Of a stretch of DNA of 40,220 nucleotides, positions 15,506-24,707 are shown one piece after another. A program made the translations under genes and the position numbers. Origin of the DNA: JANXXV01 sp038200305 (GTDB lineage Bacteria; Acidobacteriota; Terriglobia; Bryobacterales; Bryobacteraceae); assembly GCA_038200305.1 (NCBI GenBank), contig JBBPYD010000216.1:1-40220 (forward strand), given 5' to 3'. The notes under the pieces were generated by a model. The model was not told where the DNA came from and did not search any database. It was given only the letters and a program-made list of their open reading frames with translations. How positions within the stretch are numbered: the first letter of the stretch is position 1; each line of letters starts with the position of its first letter.

Positions 15506-18403
15506 GTGGAGATGTTATTGCAATCACTTACTCGCAAGGTCTTCGCGATTCCTCTACCAGTACTCATCCTCCTGCTAGTACTGGTTCAATTCGCATACAC
15601 GCAAACCAACGGACCGTCGTTCGGCGCCGTGGTCGCGCTCGGCGGCACGCCCTCCGATTCGGTAATCGATGAATTGCGGGGCCGTGTCTATTTTGTAAAT
15701 TCATCGGCCGGCCGCATTGACGTCTATAACTATGCGGAAAAACGGATCACGGGGAAAATAAGCGTCGGCACATTCCCAATTGGCGCGGCGATGTCGATGG
15801 ACGGCGCCTTCCTCTACGTCACGAACACGTCCAGTTCCACCCTGAGCGTGATCGACCTTGCGATCGATTCGGTAGTCCAGACCATCAGCTTGCCGGCTCG
15901 CCCGGAAGGCGTCGCGGTAGGTAATGACGGCCGGGTATTGATTGCTACGCAAGGCAATGGCACCAATAACCAGAGTAATACGTTGCTGATTTTCGACCGG
16001 ACACAAAGTTTGTCCGGGCAGGTGATTCCGGTGATATCGCCGCCGGCCATCAGCACGCCAGCGCCTTTGCCCGCCCTGTTTATTGGGCGGCCCGCGACTC
16101 AGTTTCCGGGACGATTGCTGCGGACTACAGACGGCGCTTTTATCGTCGGGATGGTGGCCATCAATCAGAGCACCAACTCAGCAAACACGACTCTGTTCGT
16201 CTATGAAGCGGCATCGGGAGTGGTGTTGAAGAATCGCACGGTAACCGGACAATCGACCGTCCTTTCCATGTCGCCGGATGGGGCAAAGTTCATGGCGGGA
16301 TCTACTCTGTATGACACCGGCACCCTGCAGGTGATCGCCCAGGCCAATACGGCGAATCTTCCCTTTCTCATCGGTACCGCGGCAGCCAACCCCGCGTTCA
16401 ACATTAACGCCAATCTTGGTGGCAGCGTATTCACGCCGGATGGAAGCACAATTTACGGTGCGTTCAACACAGCCGCCAGCAATCTGGTTCGCCCAGTTGC
16501 AAATGTGCTTTATGTCTCAAGCTCATTAAATCTCGGCGTGAGCCTTGGCATTCGCCTGCCGCAAAGCATTCTGGGCAAGATGGTCTCGACATCCGATGGA
16601 AATGAGATTTTCGCTATTTCGGAATCCGGCTTCATCGACCTGCCAATTGCAACACTGTACGACAATCCAATTCTGCAGCCCGAGACCACTCAGGTGTTCC
16701 TAGCGGCCGACGACTGCAATAAAGGCTTGAGCAAGACCAGCGTGAAGGTAAGCAACCTCGGAAAAGGCAAGCTGACCTTCAGCGTACCTACCGTAAGCGC
16801 GGCTCTGGTCACGCAGGCCGCCAGCGGCGTCGTTCCAACCACAGTGGACTTCATCATGGATCCAGGCCGCAACGCCACCGTTGTCCGGCAGCCCGGCACG
16901 AATTTGTTTACAGGTGGAGGTACCGGCACGCCCATCAACGTCACAATCGCCTCGCCGCAGGCCATCAATTTTCCGAATACGGTCCGCGTGTATATGAACT
17001 ACCGGCAGTCCGACCAGGGCGGAATTATCTATCCGCGCCCGGTTTCGCTGAGCAACACCCAGGGACTGCAGGAGGTGTTGCTCGATGAACCTCGCGGGCG
17101 TGTCTATGTTTCGAATGCAGGCTATAACCGGATCGAAGTCTACGATATCAAGAAACAAAAGTTCGTCGATCCCATTGAAGTAGGTCAACTTCCCCACGCG
17201 ATGGCGATGTCGCTGGACGGCACTACGCTTTACGTCGCCAATACAGGCGGAGAGTCCATCAGCATGGTCGATCTCGATTCCCAAAAGATCGCCGGGCAAG
17301 TGGAGTTTCCGCCCATTCCGCGCAACGGAACGCAGACACCCATCCAGCCCTCGGCAATGGCGATGGGGCTTTCCGGGCTCCAGTTCATGATGTCGAACGG
17401 GACATTCTGGCACTTGATCGGAAATCAGGCTACGCCGCGGGCGCCTAATTCCCTCACGCAGGGCGCGAACGCCAACACACAGGCCGTGCTGGTAGGGCCG
17501 CAGTATATGGCCGCCACGCCCGGCGGCGAATACATTCTGACACTGGCCGGAAACGGCACCGCCTACCTGTACGATGGGTTGATAGACGCCTACACCGCAT
17601 CCAGACTGCTTTACAACAATCCTCTGGTAAGCTACTTTGGCGCCGTCGCCGGTGCGAATGGTGGAAACTATTTCGTGGTGAATGGATTGACGGTAAACTC
17701 CGCGCTGGCTGTCATTGGAGGGTCGGAAGGTCCCGGCCAGCCGTCCGCGCAACCGGGCGTTAGCACCACCCAACGCAACGTGGAGGCAGTCTATCCACTG
17801 GACGAAAACAGCTTTGTCCGCCTCACGACACCTGTGAAACAGAACGCCACCTCAACTACGCGCGACGATGCCCGGCCAACCCTGGAGCTGATCAATATCC
17901 AAACAGGCGCCAACTCGGTGGTCGGAATTGCACCGGATAATCCCGTTCAAAGCGTATTCGGTGCTGCCCGCGTGAATATTCCTACACATCAAACGGCGGT
18001 CGATTCAAAGGGAACGGCTTACAGCATTACGCTATCGGGATTGAGCGTCATCCCATTGGCGGCAGCAGGACCTTTTAGCCGCCCACAGGTCGCCACCGGC
18101 GCACGCGGAATAGTGAATTCCTCCGATGGCACGCCAAACTTCAAGCCCGGATCGTTCATTACCATCAACGGCTCGAATCTGGCTACCGCTTCCACTGCGG
18201 ACAGCATTCCTCCGCCAACGCTGCTGGGTGGAACCTGTGTAGTGTTTGACGATGTGGCAATCCCGCTGCTCCAGACGTTCGGTGGCCAGATCTCGGCGCA
18301 AATTCCAGCCAGCATACGGCCGGGACAGAACGTATTCCAGGTCCGGTCACTGGCGACGGCTCAATCCAGCGACCCGCAGGTAGTAACGGTTCAGAAGCCC
18401 TAG
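15506..18403 (+). CDS. Secreted YVTN-type beta-propeller protein with TIGR03437 C-terminal domain
   Basis: 965 residues. A signal peptide with hydrophobic core IPLPVLILLLVLVQFAYT precedes the mature part. Two YVTN/NHL-like propeller modules follow, near residues 40-130 (GRVYFVNSSAGRIDVYNYAE, AMSMDGAFLYVTNTSSSTLS) and 525-600 (GRVYVSNAGYNRIEVYDIKK, AMSLDGTTLYVANTGGESIS). The middle has an immunoglobulin-like beta region. The last 100 residues form the domain catalogued as TIGR03437: IVNSSDGTPNFKPGSFITIN, then GSNLA, GGTCVVFDDVAIPLL and GQISAQIPASIRPGQ. The function is unknown; surface display or adhesion is plausible. The start is GTG 15506, with ATG 15512 as an alternative. It is monocistronic and convergent with the next gene. 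Confidence 0.88.
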   Translation: MEMLLQSLTRKVFAIPLPVLILLLVLVQFAYTQTNGPSFGAVVALGGTPSDSVIDELRGRVYFVNSSAGRIDVYNYAEKRITGKISVGTFPIGAAMSMDGAFLYVTNTSSSTLSVIDLAIDSVVQTISLPARPEGVAVGNDGRVLIATQGNGTNNQSNTLLIFDRTQSLSGQVIPVISPPAISTPAPLPALFIGRPATQFPGRLLRTTDGAFIVGMVAINQSTNSANTTLFVYEAASGVVLKNRTVTGQSTVLSMSPDGAKFMAGSTLYDTGTLQVIAQANTANLPFLIGTAAANPAFNINANLGGSVFTPDGSTIYGAFNTAASNLVRPVANVLYVSSSLNLGVSLGIRLPQSILGKMVSTSDGNEIFAISESGFIDLPIATLYDNPILQPETTQVFLAADDCNKGLSKTSVKVSNLGKGKLTFSVPTVSAALVTQAASGVVPTTVDFIMDPGRNATVVRQPGTNLFTGGGTGTPINVTIASPQAINFPNTVRVYMNYRQSDQGGIIYPRPVSLSNTQGLQEVLLDEPRGRVYVSNAGYNRIEVYDIKKQKFVDPIEVGQLPHAMAMSLDGTTLYVANTGGESISMVDLDSQKIAGQVEFPPIPRNGTQTPIQPSAMAMGLSGLQFMMSNGTFWHLIGNQATPRAPNSLTQGANANTQAVLVGPQYMAATPGGEYILTLAGNGTAYLYDGLIDAYTASRLLYNNPLVSYFGAVAGANGGNYFVVNGLTVNSALAVIGGSEGPGQPSAQPGVSTTQRNVEAVYPLDENSFVRLTTPVKQNATSTTRDDARPTLELINIQTGANSVVGIAPDNPVQSVFGAARVNIPTHQTAVDSKGTAYSITLSGLSVIPLAAAGPFSRPQVATGARGIVNSSDGTPNFKPGSFITINGSNLATASTADSIPPPTLLGGTCVVFDDVAIPLLQTFGGQISAQIPASIRPGQNVFQVRSLATAQSSDPQVVTVQKP

Positions 18404-18487
18404 TCCCTTAGTGAAAAGTCCGGGCTAGTCTCTGGAACGCTCTAGCGAGTTCGCAAGTGCCTGCTCGCCGTCGGCAGTATTGAAGCT

Positions 18488-19786
18488 TTAGCGATATTTG
18501 GCGGTGAGGATTTGCCCATCGGAGCGAGAGACGATGTAGGCGGTCCCAGTGGATTCATCCAGCGCGAGGCTAGTCGGCGTTTTGAGGCCATCGAGCCACA
18601 CTGTGGGGCTAGGTGAGTCGTATCGCATCACACGGCCAGGGGGCAACGGCGTTGCGCCTTGATTGACGCTGTACTCCAGCACAAGAAACGACGGGTCGTT
18701 CGGCGCTGGGCGTGCTGCGCACTCCACGTCGATGGCGGCGTTCAGATTCGAGATGTATGTGTGCGCCTCGCCCGTTACCGGATTTACCAGCATGACACTG
18801 GCATTGAAGGGCGCAAACGGGCCACCGCTCAAAAGGCTGACAAGGAGAGAGTCTCCGCAGGTCTTAACACTATTGGGGACAGCTTCTTTGGTCGGTGGGC
18901 CAACAATTCCAATGTTGGGAACATTCGCGAACCGCGTCAGCACTTTGGTGCGTCCAGTAGTGGCATTGGTTTGCCAGATCAGATTCATTCCGGCATCGAC
19001 GGTGAACAACGTGTTCGGCGCGGCTGAATTCATGGTCACTCCGAAGGGGTGCGAGTTACGGTAAATCGAGACAGCGTCAGGCCAGGTATCCGGAAAATTA
19101 GTTACAATTTCGAAGACGGCGGACTTGCCAGAACCATCATCCAACGTGACAATATTCCCCAGAGCAAGGGAGAAGTGATCCTCAGGTTTCAGGGTGAATG
19201 GCGCCTGGTACTGATCCACGTCCCTATCGAACGTAACCTTCAGAATCGAACTCAGGATAGGAGAAGAAATACCTTGCGGGTTAGGAACCACGGTGCCAGG
19301 TTGTGTGCCGGCGCGTAAAGCGTCTCCCTCGCCATTGACGATGTAGAGGACACGCCCACTCAGGTATAGACCACTCGGTTCGTCGGGGTCCAGGGTAGTG
19401 GGGTAGGAAAGGCCGGATGGAAGGCCCGCTACCAGGGCGCGGGTGGCGCCTCCGGGAGCAACCAGGGTGGCACGGCCCGTATTCGGTTTGCTTCCGACTT
19501 CCGTGACCAATAAATATCCGTTCGGAATCGTGATTACTTTCGTGGGAAGCTCCAGGCCGGATACGTAGACTTGTTGGGCAGCCGCGGCTGAAATCATCCA
19601 GGTGGCTGCGACGAGAACACCGACGTAGCGCCTGGATTTTGCGCGCACATTGTTGGCGAGCGCTCTCCGCTTACGATTTGTTACAAGAACTTTCGGCTGG
19701 GCGCACGGACTCACGGCACTTCGGAAGAGTGATGTTGCAAGGATTCTGATTTTCATGGGGGCGATCTTAACACCGGTATCCAGCAC
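18488..19786 (-). CDS. Secreted ScyD/ScyE-like beta-propeller protein
   Basis: 432 residues in the longest frame. The best start is uncertain: GTG 19786 or ATG 19756. The basic stretch RRYVGVLVAATWMISAAAAQ at about 50-70 looks like a signal peptide in an unusually long leader, so an internal start is also possible. The mature part has six-blade propeller motifs of the ScyD/ScyE type: LPTKVITIPNGYLLVTEVGS, HPFGVTMNSAAPNTLFTVDA, GMNLIWQTNATTGRTKVL and DGLKTPTSLALDESTGTAYI. The family is named from scytonemin cluster genes, but most members have no known function. It faces the wHTH regulator gene across a 104-base divergent gap. Confidence 0.75.
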   Translation of the reverse strand: MLDTGVKIAPMKIRILATSLFRSAVSPCAQPKVLVTNRKRRALANNVRAKSRRYVGVLVAATWMISAAAAQQVYVSGLELPTKVITIPNGYLLVTEVGSKPNTGRATLVAPGGATRALVAGLPSGLSYPTTLDPDEPSGLYLSGRVLYIVNGEGDALRAGTQPGTVVPNPQGISSPILSSILKVTFDRDVDQYQAPFTLKPEDHFSLALGNIVTLDDGSGKSAVFEIVTNFPDTWPDAVSIYRNSHPFGVTMNSAAPNTLFTVDAGMNLIWQTNATTGRTKVLTRFANVPNIGIVGPPTKEAVPNSVKTCGDSLLVSLLSGGPFAPFNASVMLVNPVTGEAHTYISNLNAAIDVECAARPAPNDPSFLVLEYSVNQGATPLPPGRVMRYDSPSPTVWLDGLKTPTSLALDESTGTAYIVSRSDGQILTAKYR

Positions 19787-19890
19787 AGTCCATTCTCTGC
19801 CGTATGCAATCTTGGCTCATCCCGAAAATAGTTGAAAAGGCGAGGCTTGGGTGGCAAGCTCATCTGGCGTTATAGTGTTTCGCAGCCATC

Positions 19891-22140
19891 ATGGCGACTA
19901 GCTCCCAGCCCGCCAGCCCCGGAATAATCATCTTTGGATCTTTCGAGTACCATATCGCGACAGGCACTCTGCGTAAATATGGCACGCGAATCCGGCTTCA
20001 GGGTCAACCGCTGCAAATCCTTTCGCAGATGCTGAGCCGCCCGGGCGTCGTAATCTCCAGGGACGAATTGCAAAAGCTCCTATGGAGCGGGACCACCTTT
20101 GTTGATTTCGAACAGGGCCTGAACGCCGCCGTAAACAAACTGCGCCAGGCGCTGGGGGATTCTGCCGATCAACCGCGCTACATCGCGACTGAGCCAGGCC
20201 TGGGATACCGGTTTATTGCCCCTATCCAAACGGTAGCGGCCAAGCCCATACTGGAAATGCTGTCGCAGGGCACTGGACAACTATCACCGGATCGCCCCGG
20301 CAATCGCCAGCCCACCGTCTTCGCTCCGCTTCCACACCCTTTAGATCCGCCGCCTAATTCGCACCGCGCGCGCCGCATCATGATCGTTTCCGGGTCCGCA
20401 CTGCTCGTGGCGGGGATGGCGTTGGTGGCTTGGCGGGGAAGCCGCCCCATGGTATCAAGTTCGGAAACGGTACGATTTCGAATCCCAGTCCCCAATGGCG
20501 TGAAGCTATCGGGAAGCCAGACGTTTTCTTTATCCCCAGATGGCAATACGTTGGTTTACCTTGCTCAGACCAACGACGGAGTCCTTCGCTTATGGGCGCA
20601 GTCGTTGCGTGACTTGGAACCGCGGATGCTTCCTGGCACGGAGAGTAGCGCCGATCCCCCGGCATTCTGGTCGCCGGACAGTAGATTCGTAGTGTTCTGT
20701 TCCAACGAGAAGCTCAAGAAGGTCGATCTCATTGGTAGCCCGCCGCAGATAATCGCCAGCGTTTCCAGTGTCGTCCTTGGTGGCACGTGGAATCGGGAAG
20801 GCATGATTGTATTCGGTACGGAAACGCTTGGGATCATGCGTACCAGCGCGGAAGGAGGGCAAGTCACTCCCTTAACACGAATAGACACCGCTCGGGGAGA
20901 ACGTGTCCACGCCTTCCCCACTTTCCTGCCGGATGGACGGCACTTCCTGTATTCGCGCCTTTCCTCCCTCGCTGGTAATAGCGGCGTTTTCGTTCGCTCA
21001 ATAGACTTGAAGCCGGAGGACCCGGATCTAAGGCTTCTGGTGAGAACCCCACATTCGGCGCAGTTCGTTCCTGGCGCAAACGGAAATGGCATTCTGCTGT
21101 TTCAACGCGAAGATACTTTGTGGGCGCAGGCTCTAGACACGTCTCGCTTGGAACTGATTGGTGAACCTAAGAAGGTTGTGGACCAGGTTGGCAGCACGCG
21201 GGCGTCCGGGTACTTTGCCAGCTCAATGAACGGACGCCTCATCTACCGCAGTGCCTTGTCGGAGATCGGGCAGCTCTCCTGGTTTGACCGCCTGGGCCGG
21301 CGTACGGCCACCGTGGGAGAATCATTCTTCCTGGATGCGGCGCCGGTTCTTGCTCCGCAAGGCGATCGATTCGTCATGTCGAAGTACGACCTCGACAACC
21401 CAGATATCTGGATCTACGATTTGGCTCGCGATGTGAGTCAAAGGATGACCGTCGATCCCGGCTTGGATGTTTCACCAATTTGGTCGCGCGATGGAAAGTG
21501 GATCGTGTTCAGTTCCGGACGAGCAGGACACTACGACCTCTACCGCATCGGAACCACTGGGGGGTCTCATGAGGAACTGCTTTATGCTTCCCCAGACAAC
21601 AAGTTCGCCTCCAGCATGACTCCAGATGGCCAATTCCTCTTGTACTCCACGCGCGTAGACGGCGCAAACCCGGACATATGGTTGTTGCCGCTCGAAGCCG
21701 ACGGTAAGCGCATCCCCATGCCTGTCGTCCAAACATCAGCCAGTGAGACAGCCGGAATCATTTCGCCGGATGGACGCTGGCTCGCCTACGTCTCGGACGA
21801 ATCCGGAAAGCCCGAGATCTACCTGCAACCATTCTCCCCGTCCACGAATTCGAGCGCGCGAACAAAAGTGCTGTTATCCCGAGAAGGAGGTAATATGCCG
21901 CGCTGGCGTTCCGATGCAAGAGAATTGTTCTATCGCGCTCTGGACGGCACTCTGATGTCTATAGCCGTCGGCGCAGGCGCTTCGTTACAGCCTGGAAGTC
22001 CACAACCCTTATTCCGGCTTGCCAGCTACCGATGGGATGTTGCCAGTGATGGCAATAGTTTCCTGGTAAGCGTTCCTGTCGAGCAGACAGTACCTCCGTT
22101 CACGGTCGTGCTGAATTGGACGGCGGAGTGGAAAAAATAG
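19891..22140 (+). CDS. Winged-helix (OmpR/CadC-type) membrane regulator with TolB-like propeller
   Basis: 749 residues. An N-terminal winged-helix DNA-binding domain (about 12-112) shows FGSFEYHIATGTLRKYGTRI, GVVISRDELQKLLW, DFEQGLNAAVNKLRQALGDS and RYIATEPGLGYRFIAPI. A Pro-rich linker leads to one membrane segment (about 163-182, IMIVSGSALLVAGMALVAW). The remaining 550 residues are a PD40/TolB-type propeller with repeated SPDG, SPDSRFV and SPDGRWLAYVSDESGKPEIY motifs. The layout is CadC-like: DNA binding inside, sensor outside. Such genes occur in many copies in Acidobacteria and their targets are mostly unknown. No ribosome binding site is visible before ATG 19891. Confidence 0.88.
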   Translation: MATSSQPASPGIIIFGSFEYHIATGTLRKYGTRIRLQGQPLQILSQMLSRPGVVISRDELQKLLWSGTTFVDFEQGLNAAVNKLRQALGDSADQPRYIATEPGLGYRFIAPIQTVAAKPILEMLSQGTGQLSPDRPGNRQPTVFAPLPHPLDPPPNSHRARRIMIVSGSALLVAGMALVAWRGSRPMVSSSETVRFRIPVPNGVKLSGSQTFSLSPDGNTLVYLAQTNDGVLRLWAQSLRDLEPRMLPGTESSADPPAFWSPDSRFVVFCSNEKLKKVDLIGSPPQIIASVSSVVLGGTWNREGMIVFGTETLGIMRTSAEGGQVTPLTRIDTARGERVHAFPTFLPDGRHFLYSRLSSLAGNSGVFVRSIDLKPEDPDLRLLVRTPHSAQFVPGANGNGILLFQREDTLWAQALDTSRLELIGEPKKVVDQVGSTRASGYFASSMNGRLIYRSALSEIGQLSWFDRLGRRTATVGESFFLDAAPVLAPQGDRFVMSKYDLDNPDIWIYDLARDVSQRMTVDPGLDVSPIWSRDGKWIVFSSGRAGHYDLYRIGTTGGSHEELLYASPDNKFASSMTPDGQFLLYSTRVDGANPDIWLLPLEADGKRIPMPVVQTSASETAGIISPDGRWLAYVSDESGKPEIYLQPFSPSTNSSARTKVLLSREGGNMPRWRSDARELFYRALDGTLMSIAVGAGASLQPGSPQPLFRLASYRWDVASDGNSFLVSVPVEQTVPPFTVVLNWTAEWKK

Positions 22141-22146
22141 CCAGCA

Positions 22147-22208
22147 AAGCCGTTTCCTGGTTGGCTCAAACATGTTCTATCAGACATGTTCGTCCCGAGG
22201 AACGGCTT
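22147..22208. terminator. Large stem-loop between convergent genes, possible bidirectional terminator
   Basis: AAGCCGTTTCCT (22147-22158) pairs with AGGAACGGCTT (22198-22208) with one bulged T. Inside lies a second hairpin made of AACATGT and ACATGTT around eight bases. No U-run follows on either strand, so it is not a classical Rho-independent terminator. The location between the two gene ends, a few bases after the regulator stop, favours transcription termination or mRNA end protection. Confidence 0.45.
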
Positions 22209-22235
22209 CGTTGGTCCTTTAGTGGGAAATCCGGA

Positions 22236-24707
22236 TTAGAACATATACAAAGGTGTGCCCGCTCCGGCACCCACCGTCTGTTCCTCTTCCTCTTCACTGG
22301 CTTCTTTGATCTGACGGCAATAGATACCGGTATCGCCAAGATAAACCTGCAACTCGGACGGCCTTGGCAGACTACCTTGGATCAGCGCTTCGGAAAGCGG
22401 ATCTTCGATGTATTTCTGCAAGGCCCTGCGGAGCGGGCGAGCCCCGTAATTGCGATCGCCGCATGTCTTTTCGAGCACATAGCGGGCTGCGCTCTCGGCC
22501 AACTGAATCTTGATCTGCTTCGGCGCTAAGTTGACGTTGACTTGCTCCACCAGCAGGTTGATGATCTTCAACAGATCGTCGTCAGTCAGCGATGTGAACA
22601 GAATTACCTCATCCAATCGATTGAGGAACTCCGGGTTGAACGAGCGCTTCACCTCAGCCATCACCATGTCTTCCACTTTCGAAGGCACGCCTTCCAGGGC
22701 CGGGGCGGAAAAGCCGAGCTGCCCCCTCTTCTCAAGGAAGCGGGCGCCCAGGTTTGAGGTCATGATGATGATTGTGTTTTTGAAATCGACCGTGTTGCCG
22801 AGACCGTCGGTCAACTGGCCATCTTCAAACACCTGCAGAAGGATATTGTAAACATCGGGATGCGCTTTCTCGATCTCGTCCAGCAAAATAATCGAGTACG
22901 GCGCGCGCTTCACCCGTTCCGTAAGCTGGCCGCCTTCCTCATACCCCACGTAGCCTGGAGGCGAACCAATCAGTTTCGAGACCGAGTGTTTCTCCATGAA
23001 CTCGGACATGTCGAAACGGATCAGAGACTTTTCGGTGCCAAACAGAAATTCCGCCAATGCACGGGCGACTTCCGTTTTGCCCACGCCAGTGGGGCCCAGG
23101 AACAGGAACGAACCCGCAGGCCGCTTCGGAGATTTCAAACCGGCGCGTGAACGCCGGATCGCGCGGGACAGAGCGCTGATCGCCTTGGTCTGACTGATAA
23201 TCCGGCGGTGCAACTCCTCTTCAATGCGCAGCAGCTTGGTGACTTCCTCTTCGCGGATGGCCGTCATCGGAACGCCGGTCCAGCGCGCGACGACATCCTC
23301 GATATCGTCCTTGGTAACGATGCCGGTGGAAGTGTCGTCGAGATTGTATTTATCCCGAAGGACACGCAGATTCTCACGCTCTTTGCGCTCTTCATCGGAA
23401 TAGAAGCGAGCCTTTTCAAACTCGTGATTCGCAATGGCGTTCTCCATCCGGTGGACGATGAACTTGATGCGCTTCTGAATGTCGGCAACTTCACCCGGCA
23501 GGGTGGTCTGGCGAAGCTTCACGCGGGCGCCGGCTTCGTCAATCAGATCGATGGCCTTGTCTGGAAGGAACCGGTCTGGAATAAAGCGCGTGGACGCGAA
23601 CACGGCCGTCTCCACCGCCTCATCCGTGTAGGCAACGGCATGAAACTTCTCGTAACGTTCCTTGATACCGAAGAGAATGCGAACGGCATCGGATTCGGTA
23701 GGCGGCGGAACCTTCACTGCCTGGAACCGGCGCTCAAGAGAACGATCCTTTTCGATCGACTTCCGGAATTCGCTCGGCGTGGTGGCGCCAATGCACTGGA
23801 TTTCGCCTCGGGAGAGAGCGGGTTTCAGGATGTTTGCCGCATCCAGCGAACCTTCGGCCGACCCGGCCCCAACCAACGTATGTAGCTCATCAATGAAGAT
23901 GATGGCGTTCTGATTTTCCATCAACTCTTTCATGATGGTCTTCAGGCGCTCTTCGAATTGGCCGCGATACTTGGTGCCAGCCACGATCAGGGAGAGATCC
24001 AGGGCCAGTATTCGCTTATCAGACAGAAACGAAGGTACATCCCCATCGGCGATTTTCTGCGCCAAACCTTCCACGATTGCGGTCTTTCCGACTCCAGGCT
24101 CGCCGATCAGCACCGGGTTGTTCTTGGTGCGCCGGCAAAGGATTTGGATCACCCGTTCGAGCTCGTAATCGCGCCCGATGAGCGGATCCATGGAGCCATC
24201 CATCGCGGTTTGCGTCAGATCGCGGCTGAACTCGGCCAGCAGCGAACTTTCCTTGGGGCGGTTAGAGGACATTTTTTCAGAGGAGGAGCGGGCGATCTCT
24301 TCCCGGACCTGGGAAAGTCGTAGCCCACGCTCATGAAGAATCTCCGCGGCAAATGACTTGTCTTCGCGAAGCAGGCCCAGCAGCAGATGCTCGGTCCCGA
24401 TGTGCTTATGATTCAGCCGTTCAGCTTCCTCGGCTCCGTAAGCCAGGACACGCTTACACTCATGGCTGAGTGGTAAATCCACTGAGGTAGATACCTTCTC
24501 GCGGATGGTTGTATGTGCCTCAATCTGCTTACGAATGGACTCGATAGCAGCATGTGACCGAAGGAACCGGTTTGCCAGGGCTTTGTCTTCGCGCAAGAGC
24601 CCGAGCAGCAGGTGTTCGGTTTCAATGTATGGACTTCCGAACTGGCTGGCTTCGTATCTTGCGAAAAAGATGACTCTTCGAGCCTTTTCGGTGTAGCGTT
24701 CAAACAT
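22236..24707 (-). CDS. clpC: ClpC-type AAA+ chaperone/unfoldase
   Basis: 823 residues from ATG 24707. ClpC unfolds proteins and feeds them to ClpP. In order: a double Clp N domain (residues 1-145, each repeat with ETEHLLLGLLRED), D1 with Walker A GEPGVGKT (202-209) and IIFIDELHTLVGAG, a middle domain with a UVR-like helix pair (IKFIVHRMENAIANHEFEKA, about 414-433), D2 with Walker A GPTGVGKT (538-545), the pore loop GYVGYEEGG and IILLDEIEKAHPDVYN, and the C-terminal D2-small domain. The UVR motif separates ClpC from ClpB and ClpA. The tail is unusual: a run of Glu, then GAGAGTPLYMF. The start overlaps the ABC ATPase stop by eight bases. No clpP lies in the window. Confidence 0.95.
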   Translation of the reverse strand: MFERYTEKARRVIFFARYEASQFGSPYIETEHLLLGLLREDKALANRFLRSHAAIESIRKQIEAHTTIREKVSTSVDLPLSHECKRVLAYGAEEAERLNHKHIGTEHLLLGLLREDKSFAAEILHERGLRLSQVREEIARSSSEKMSSNRPKESSLLAEFSRDLTQTAMDGSMDPLIGRDYELERVIQILCRRTKNNPVLIGEPGVGKTAIVEGLAQKIADGDVPSFLSDKRILALDLSLIVAGTKYRGQFEERLKTIMKELMENQNAIIFIDELHTLVGAGSAEGSLDAANILKPALSRGEIQCIGATTPSEFRKSIEKDRSLERRFQAVKVPPPTESDAVRILFGIKERYEKFHAVAYTDEAVETAVFASTRFIPDRFLPDKAIDLIDEAGARVKLRQTTLPGEVADIQKRIKFIVHRMENAIANHEFEKARFYSDEERKERENLRVLRDKYNLDDTSTGIVTKDDIEDVVARWTGVPMTAIREEEVTKLLRIEEELHRRIISQTKAISALSRAIRRSRAGLKSPKRPAGSFLFLGPTGVGKTEVARALAEFLFGTEKSLIRFDMSEFMEKHSVSKLIGSPPGYVGYEEGGQLTERVKRAPYSIILLDEIEKAHPDVYNILLQVFEDGQLTDGLGNTVDFKNTIIIMTSNLGARFLEKRGQLGFSAPALEGVPSKVEDMVMAEVKRSFNPEFLNRLDEVILFTSLTDDDLLKIINLLVEQVNVNLAPKQIKIQLAESAARYVLEKTCGDRNYGARPLRRALQKYIEDPLSEALIQGSLPRPSELQVYLGDTGIYCRQIKEASEEEEEQTVGAGAGTPLYMF

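Noticed and set aside
16700..17773. 357-residue minus-strand ORF inside the propeller gene
   Set aside because: It is antisense to a coherent secreted protein and shows no motif.
18424..18446. GCTAG...CTAGC inverted repeat between the convergent propeller genes
   Set aside because: Five-base arms with a 13-base loop and no T-run are too weak to call a terminator.
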